A DNA stretch of 8,701 bases from Acholeplasmataceae bacterium (GTDB lineage Bacteria > Bacillota_I > Bacilli_A > ML615J-28 > CAG-698). Below the pieces are notes generated by a model, which saw only the letters and a list, made by a program, of their open reading frames with translations, was not told the origin of the DNA and did no database searches. The translations under genes and the position numbers were made by a program. Each line of letters starts with the position of its first letter. The stretch's first letter is position 1. Below, in pieces: positions 3,968-8,701 of the stretch. The stretch is taken from assembly GCA_012841765.1 (NCBI GenBank), contig DUUA01000091.1, forward strand, positions 1-8,701. Direction: 5' to 3'.

Positions 3968-6211
3968 TTATTTTCCTTCTTGCGGAGATATCATCGTAAG
4001 TTCTATTCTATTTTTAGAAAAATCAACTGACATTACCCAAACTTTAACAATATCGCCAACACTAACTAAATCAAGTGGATGTTTAATATAATTATTGCTC
4101 ATTTTAGATAAATGAACTAATCCATCTTCTTTAACCCCGCAATCAATGAAAGCTCCAAAATCTACAACATTTCTAACGGTCCCTTGTAGTTCCATGCCTT
4201 CACGCAAATCTTCTATTTTTAAAACATCACTTCTAAGAATAGGTTTTTCAAAACTATCACGAGGATCCCTAAGTGGCGCTTCTAGAGAATCTAGAATATC
4301 ATTAAAAGTATATTCACCAATTTTATTAAATTCTTCATGGAATTTTACTCGATCAAGTCCCTTAATTTTTTGCATTAATTCATCGCTACCGATATCATCT
4401 TTAGTAAATCCTAATTTCTTTAGTATTTTAATTGCTGAAGGATAGCTCTCAGGGTGAATACTTGTCATATCTAATTTTTCGTTGCCATCTGGAATTCTTA
4501 AGAAACCAATACATTGTTCTAAAGTTTTTGGACCAATTCCTTTTATTTTACTAATTTCATCACGGTTTTTAAACATTCCATTTTCATCACGGTAAATAAC
4601 TATATTTGCAGCAGATCTTGAATTTAACCCCGCAACTCTAGTAAGTAAAGGAACAGATGCACTATTTATGTTAACTCCTACGGAGTTAACAGCAGTTTCA
4701 ACAACAAAATCTAAAGAATCATTTAATTTAGTTTGCGATACATCATGTTGATATTGCCCCACACCAATTGACTTTGGATCAATTTTAACTAATTCACTTA
4801 ATGGATCTTGTAATCTTCTTGCGATAGATGCTGCAGATCTTTCCTCAACTGCATACTCAGGAAATTCTTCTTGTGCTAATTTTGATGCTGAATAAATAGA
4901 TGCTCCCGCTTCATTTACAATAATGTATTGAACATCTTTCTCTATTTCTTTTAATACTCCAACAATAAAACTTTCAGTTTCTCTACTTGCAGTTCCATTA
5001 CCAATCGCTATAATTTCAATATTATATTTATCAATTAATCGTTTAACAGTCTTAACAGAGTCAACATATTTTTTATCTTCTTCACTTATTACTTCATTTA
5101 ATTTTCTTTGATTAGGGAACATTTTATCAATTTCTAATACTTTACCAGTAGTATCAACTACTGCTAATTTACAACCAGTACGGTATGCAGGATCAACTCC
5201 TAAAACCATTTTTCCCTTCATTGGTGGCGTTAATAAATAACTCTTTAAGTTAGATGCAAAAACACTAATTGCTTTATCTTCAGCTTTTTCTTTTAATTGT
5301 GCTCTAACTTCTCTTTCAATAGAGTTTTTAATTAATCTACTATAACCATCAGTTATAGCTAATTCGATTTGTTCGACAGCAATAGACTTAGTATTGTCCC
5401 CAATTACTCTTCTCTTTAAAAACGTTAAGATTCTATCAACATCTTCATCAATATTAACTCTTAATATTTTCTCAGTTTCTCCCCTATTTAATGCTAAAAC
5501 TCGATGCTCTTTTAAAGAAGATACTGGTTCAGTGTAATTATAATACATTTCATAAACGCCTTTATCATCTAAAGTAGGATCCATGACAGTAGAAGTTATA
5601 TTACTTCTTGTTTCGAATACTCTTCTAATCCATTTACGGAATTTAGCATCATCTGAAATAATTTCAGCAATTATATCTCTTGCCCCCTGTAATGCTTCTT
5701 CAGCATCTTTTACAATTAACCCAGCTTTTTCTTGTTCTTCAGTTGGTTCAACTGTTATATATTTACTAGCTTCTTCTATTAAATCACCTTCCATTGGAAA
5801 ACTTAACAACCAATTTGCTAAAGGCTCTAATCCTTTTTTCAATGCTTCAGTTGCTCTTGTTTTTCTTTTTTCCTTATATGGGCGATAAATATCTTCAATT
5901 TCAGAAAGTTTTGTACTTGCTAAAACTTCTTGTTCTATTTCTTTAGTTAATTTTCCTTTTTCATCAATTAAACGCAAAACATCTTCTTTACGTTGAGCAA
6001 GTTTTAAACCATAATCCCAAGCTTGATAAATCGCTCTAATTTGATCTTCATCTAATCCACCAGTTACTTCTTTTCTATATCGAGCAATAAAAGGAACTGT
6101 TCCACCTTCTTCAATTAACTTCAAGACAGCGTTAATATTGTCAACTGACACTTTTTGTTCGTCTTTTATCTGTTTTTTTAATTCTTCAGTAATATAATTA
6201 TTCTCAACCAT
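3968..6211 (-). CDS. tex: Tex, S1-domain RNA-binding transcription accessory protein
   Basis: Cytoplasmic nucleic-acid-binding protein of the Tex/Spt6-related family, linked to transcription; its exact role in bacteria is unsettled. The 747 residues match the family. Domains in order: an N-terminal helical region (1-200) with signature G-T-V-P-F-I-A-R-Y-R-K-E-V-T-G-G-L-D (37-54); a YqgF-like RNase H-fold domain (about 335-460) beginning V-L-G-V-D-P-A-Y-R-T-G and holding G-N-G-T-A-S-R-E-T-E (404-413); the conserved stretch S-I-G-V-G-Q-Y-Q-H-D-V (481-491); helix-hairpin-helix repeats (about 520-570, including I-K-G-I-G-P-K-T-L); and a C-terminal S1 RNA-binding domain (about 672-742, G-T-V-R-N-V-V-D-F-G-A-F). 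The ATG has RBS GGAGG 7 bases away. It follows cinA after 56 bases with no terminator or convincing promoter, so co-transcription is likely. Nothing is broken or missing. Confidence 0.97.
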   Translation of the reverse strand: MVENNYITEELKKQIKDEQKVSVDNINAVLKLIEEGGTVPFIARYRKEVTGGLDEDQIRAIYQAWDYGLKLAQRKEDVLRLIDEKGKLTKEIEQEVLASTKLSEIEDIYRPYKEKRKTRATEALKKGLEPLANWLLSFPMEGDLIEEASKYITVEPTEEQEKAGLIVKDAEEALQGARDIIAEIISDDAKFRKWIRRVFETRSNITSTVMDPTLDDKGVYEMYYNYTEPVSSLKEHRVLALNRGETEKILRVNIDEDVDRILTFLKRRVIGDNTKSIAVEQIELAITDGYSRLIKNSIEREVRAQLKEKAEDKAISVFASNLKSYLLTPPMKGKMVLGVDPAYRTGCKLAVVDTTGKVLEIDKMFPNQRKLNEVISEEDKKYVDSVKTVKRLIDKYNIEIIAIGNGTASRETESFIVGVLKEIEKDVQYIIVNEAGASIYSASKLAQEEFPEYAVEERSAASIARRLQDPLSELVKIDPKSIGVGQYQHDVSQTKLNDSLDFVVETAVNSVGVNINSASVPLLTRVAGLNSRSAANIVIYRDENGMFKNRDEISKIKGIGPKTLEQCIGFLRIPDGNEKLDMTSIHPESYPSAIKILKKLGFTKDDIGSDELMQKIKGLDRVKFHEEFNKIGEYTFNDILDSLEAPLRDPRDSFEKPILRSDVLKIEDLREGMELQGTVRNVVDFGAFIDCGVKEDGLVHLSKMSNNYIKHPLDLVSVGDIVKVWVMSVDFSKNRIELTMISPQEGK

Positions 6212-6267
6212 TCCTATACCTCCAGGCCATCATCTCTACTTCGTATTTTAATACACAATCAAGTATT

Positions 6268-7491
6268 TTACTTACCATAAGTAAGTAATCCAAAAATTCT
6301 ATATAAAATCCAAAAACTAGCTTTGGTTCTTATCAAATCACGAGTTCCTTTAAAATTCTTTTTTTCAGTAATAAGCAAGTTATCAACAAAAATAGAATAA
6401 CAAATATCACCTATTTTTAAACTATCAGTTTCTCCAGTTGGACCAGCTAACCCACTAACACTAACACATACATCTGCTTTTGTTAATGATTTTAATCCTT
6501 TAACCATTTCTTCACAAACTTCAAAACTAACAACTCCATATTTATCAATTGTCTCTTTATTTACCTTTAAAAATTTTTCTTTTGCAGATTCTGAATAAGT
6601 AATAAAACTTTCACTTAAAACATTACTAGCTCCACTTATGCTAATAAGCATGCTAGCAAGCATGCCTCCAGTACAGCTTTCTGCAAAACTAATTAAATAT
6701 CCTTTTTCTTTTAATAAACTAATAACTCTATCTTCTATAGTATCATAATTATCACTAATTATAAATTTATCCATTATTTTTTCAAATTCAAAACAAACTT
6801 GATTAAACTCATCAATGTATTTATTTAATCCTTTAATTTCAAATTTAATTCTCCCAATACTTCCGTAAGGATTTACAGCTACATTTATTAACTTTTTATA
6901 TAAAGGACTTAAAAGATCTTCACAATGACTTTCTGATTTACCCATGACTAAATATTCTTTTTTTAGAATATTAGTCATAATAGTTTTCTTTAAATATGGA
7001 ATAACATATTTTTCCATCATTGGTTGGTTTTCATGAGGTGGACCAACCAATAAAACAATAGTTTTTCCTTCGTGCTCTATTATAAGCCCTTCAGCAGTAC
7101 CTAACCGATTTGGAATAAGAATTGAACCAACAGGAAAATAAGCCTGTTTATAGTCAGATTTAGCTTGATTACCATCAAAATAATTATCTAATAAATCAAG
7201 TGCTTCTTGTCTTAATTCAAGTTTTAAATTTAATTTTTTAGAAACTGCTTCTTTAGTAAAATCATCATGAGTAGGACCTAATCCTCCTGTAACTAATACT
7301 ATTTTATCTTTAGAAATAAGAAAATTATCTATTTCATCTTCAATACTTAAATAACTATCACCAATAGCAATATGTTTAGAAATAGAAAAACCAATTTTAG
7401 TTAATTCATTTGCTAAGTAACTACTGTTAGTATTAATTATACGCCCGGATAATACTTCATCTCCAACACTTATTATCCTTGCGCTTTTCAT
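6268..7491 (-). CDS. cinA: CinA, competence/damage-inducible protein with nicotinamide-nucleotide amidase domain
   Basis: Two-domain CinA protein of 407 residues, the usual length. The N-terminal MoaB/MogA-like domain (1-170) starts with I-I-S-V-G-D-E-V-L-S-G-R-I-I-N-T-N and holds G-G-L-G-P-T-H-D-D (69-77) and a G-P-P-H-E motif (150-154). In CinA enzymes this part carries ADP-ribose pyrophosphatase activity. The C-terminal PncC-like domain (about 250-400) has S-C-T-G-G (272-276) and S-G-L-A-G-P (346-351) and in the family deamidates nicotinamide mononucleotide, a pyridine nucleotide salvage step. The usual G-P-G-G-G-T loop is G-P-T-G-E-T here, a mild departure. The ATG overlaps the ychF stop by four bases (ATGA), a typical translational coupling. 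The gene is also induced with competence in some Firmicutes; no competence genes are visible in this window. Confidence 0.95.
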   Translation of the reverse strand: MKSARIISVGDEVLSGRIINTNSSYLANELTKIGFSISKHIAIGDSYLSIEDEIDNFLISKDKIVLVTGGLGPTHDDFTKEAVSKKLNLKLELRQEALDLLDNYFDGNQAKSDYKQAYFPVGSILIPNRLGTAEGLIIEHEGKTIVLLVGPPHENQPMMEKYVIPYLKKTIMTNILKKEYLVMGKSESHCEDLLSPLYKKLINVAVNPYGSIGRIKFEIKGLNKYIDEFNQVCFEFEKIMDKFIISDNYDTIEDRVISLLKEKGYLISFAESCTGGMLASMLISISGASNVLSESFITYSESAKEKFLKVNKETIDKYGVVSFEVCEEMVKGLKSLTKADVCVSVSGLAGPTGETDSLKIGDICYSIFVDNLLITEKKNFKGTRDLIRTKASFWILYRIFGLLTYGK

Positions 7492-8585
7492 ACATTAAAC
7501 CTAAATAAAGCAATATCTCCATCTTTAAAGACATATTCTTTTCCTTCAGATCTCATTTTACCTGCTTCTTTCGCTTTTAGTAATCCTCCATATTTCATAA
7601 ATTCATCATAGGCAACTACTTCAGCTCTAATAAAACCTTTTTGAAAATCAGTGTGAATAACTCCAGCACATTCTGGTGCTTTCATTCCTTTTATAAATGT
7701 CCAAGCACGACATTCTTTTTCACCTGCTGTAAAGAATGTTGAAAGACCAAGCAAATCATAAGTTTCTCGGACTAACTTATCTAGTCCAATTTCAGAAATT
7801 CCTAAATCTTCTAAAAACACTATTTTATCTTCACCATCTAAATCAGCTAATTCTTCTTCAATTTTTGCACAAATAGCAATTGCTTTCGAACCATTACTAC
7901 TTGCATACTCTCTTACATTTTTAGTATATTCATTTTCTTCATTAATCATATCAAAAGAAACATTCATAATATAAATAGTTGGTTTCATTGTTAGGAAGCT
8001 ATAACTCTTAACAATTTCTTTTTCTTCTTCAGATAAATTAGCTCCTCTTGCGGGTTTACCATTTTCCAACATTTCTTTAATTTTACTCAAAGCATTAAAC
8101 TCTAAAACAGATTCAAAATCTACTTTTAATAAAGCTTTTTTTTCTATTTTAGGCAGTCTTTTATCTATTATTTCTAAGTCTGCAAATACTAATTCTAAAT
8201 TAACAGTTTCAATATCTTCAATTGGATCAATTTTTCCTGAAACATGAATAATATCATCATCATCAAAACAGCGAACAACTTGACAAATAGCATCAACGTT
8301 ACTAATATGACTTAAAAATTGATTTCCCAGTCCCTCTCCTTTGCTAGCTCCTTTTACAAGACCAGCAATATCTGTAAATGAAAAAGATGTATAAACTACA
8401 CTCTTAGGTTTTACTATCTCTACGATGTTTTTTAATCTAATATCATTTACATCTACATAACCAACATTAGGTTCTATCGTAGCAAAAGGATAATTAGCAC
8501 TTAAAGCTTTTGCTTTTGTTATTGCATTAAATAATGTTGATTTCCCCACATTTGGTAAACCAATAATCCCCGCAGTTAATGCCAT
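7488..8585 (-). CDS. ychF: YchF, redox-regulated ribosome-associated ATPase (Obg/HflX-type P-loop family)
   Basis: Universal P-loop protein related to Obg GTPases that hydrolyses ATP and binds ribosomes; in other bacteria it is tied to oxidative-stress responses. The 365 residues match the family. The Walker A motif G-L-P-N-V-G-K-S-T is at 9-17, switch II D-I-A-G-L-V-K-G-A-S at 72-81, a helical insertion spans about 120-200, and the TGS domain lies at 281-365 (E-C-R-A-W-T-F onward, ending F-R-F-N-V). The base-recognition motif, normally N-x-x-E in YchF, reads N-V-S-F-D (208-212), with Phe211 at the Glu position. RBS AAGGTG lies about 5-6 bases before the ATG. It is the first gene of the run downstream of a promoter at 8620-8648, and its stop overlaps cinA. 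Confidence 0.97.
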   Translation of the reverse strand: MALTAGIIGLPNVGKSTLFNAITKAKALSANYPFATIEPNVGYVDVNDIRLKNIVEIVKPKSVVYTSFSFTDIAGLVKGASKGEGLGNQFLSHISNVDAICQVVRCFDDDDIIHVSGKIDPIEDIETVNLELVFADLEIIDKRLPKIEKKALLKVDFESVLEFNALSKIKEMLENGKPARGANLSEEEKEIVKSYSFLTMKPTIYIMNVSFDMINEENEYTKNVREYASSNGSKAIAICAKIEEELADLDGEDKIVFLEDLGISEIGLDKLVRETYDLLGLSTFFTAGEKECRAWTFIKGMKAPECAGVIHTDFQKGFIRAEVVAYDEFMKYGGLLKAKEAGKMRSEGKEYVFKDGDIALFRFNV

Positions 8586-8619
8586 ATTATCACCTTCTCT
8601 TTTCTTTTTATTATATAAT

Positions 8620-8648
8620 ATTATAGCATATTTTACACTAATTTGAAA
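8620..8648 (-). promoter_or_regulatory. Extended -10 promoter of the ychF-cinA-tex run
   Basis: On the minus strand TATAAT (8620-8625) is preceded by TG one base upstream (8627-8628), a consensus extended -10. The hexamer 17 bases further upstream, TTTCAA (8643-8648), is a weak -35. A second TATAAT (8610-8615) lies ten bases downstream but lacks a recognisable -35. The leader to the ychF ATG would be about 28 bases. Confidence 0.65.
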
Positions 8649-8683
8649 GTAAAAAAAGTTTTAATAAAATAATTTAAAAAAAT

Positions 8684-8701
8684 AAAAAAACCTCATTTTG
8701 A
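8684..8701 (-). terminator. Tail of a terminator from the gene upstream of ychF, cut by the window edge
   Basis: Read on the minus strand the window opens with TGAGG (8691-8695) followed by seven T residues (8684-8690), the form of a terminator's 3' arm and T-tract. The matching 5' arm, expected to contain CCTCA, would lie beyond the window, so this is only a probable call. From here to the promoter at 8648 I see only A/T-rich sequence. Confidence 0.45.

Noticed and set aside
4146..4445. Plus-strand open frame of 99 codons inside tex
   Set aside because: Lies fully within the conserved S1 and adjoining region of tex on the other strand; no RBS or recognisable protein.
5583..5888. Plus-strand open frame of 101 codons inside tex
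   Set aside because: Antisense to the conserved N-terminal domain of tex; no recognisable protein family.
6243..6254. GTATTTTAATAC palindrome between cinA and tex
   Set aside because: Only a 5-bp A/T-rich stem with no T-tract; too weak for a terminator and not placed like an operator.
6648..6665. Two GCATGC palindromes 12 bases apart that could form a hairpin
   Set aside because: They encode part of the conserved S-C-T-G-G helix region of CinA, followed by no T-tract on either strand, so coding constraint explains them.
1..8701. CRISPR array, tRNA or rRNA genes, insertion sequence, prophage or riboswitch
   Set aside because: I saw no spaced direct repeats, tRNA- or rRNA-like sequence, transposase, or long structured leader. 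All intergenic gaps are under 200 bases and largely taken up by promoters and terminators.

Overview
The window is strongly AT-rich and every gene I can support lies on the minus strand, so it reads from high to low coordinates. The genes use AGGAGG-type ribosome-binding sites and sigma-70-type promoters. TGA is used as a stop (the last codon of the YchF gene) and tryptophan is encoded by TGG, so this is genetic code 11 and not a Mycoplasma code. Together with the protein families (YchF, CinA, Tex, a DUF2089 regulator, LiaX/YvlB-type SHOCT-like modules), this suggests a low-GC Firmicute (Bacillota), perhaps a Bacilli or Erysipelotrichia-type lineage. I cannot assign a genus.

Right part (8701 to about 2243) is a housekeeping run with tight spacing. 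It begins with the tail of an upstream terminator and a promoter, followed by the ATPase YchF, CinA (4-base ATGA overlap with ychF), the RNA-binding transcription accessory protein Tex, a nucleotidyltransferase-fold protein whose active site looks incomplete, and a diacylglycerol-kinase-family lipid kinase. No terminator separates them. An acyl carrier protein gene follows, with its own consensus promoter wedged directly against the end of the lipid kinase gene, and a strong hairpin terminator (about 1915-1943) closes the unit.

Left part (1841 to 131) is a self-contained five-gene operon with a near-perfect promoter (TTGACA, 16 bases, TATAAT) and a terminator at 131-161. In order it encodes an unrecognised basic 83-residue protein, a DUF2089-type zinc-ribbon/HTH regulator, and three small proteins of 91, 105 and 134 residues. 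The regulator ends with a helical SHOCT-like module of about 26 residues, and each of the three following proteins begins with a copy of it. Two of those proteins also share a C-terminal amphipathic tail; the third carries a beta-rich domain. All junctions overlap or nearly touch. I infer a regulator and its partner proteins that may assemble through the shared module, plausibly in a stress response related to LiaX/YvlB-type systems. It has no visible DUF4097, PspC or membrane component. This is the most interesting part of the window.

Beyond the operon (1-60) a good promoter and ribosome-binding site point to another minus-strand gene whose ATG is exactly the first three bases of the window.
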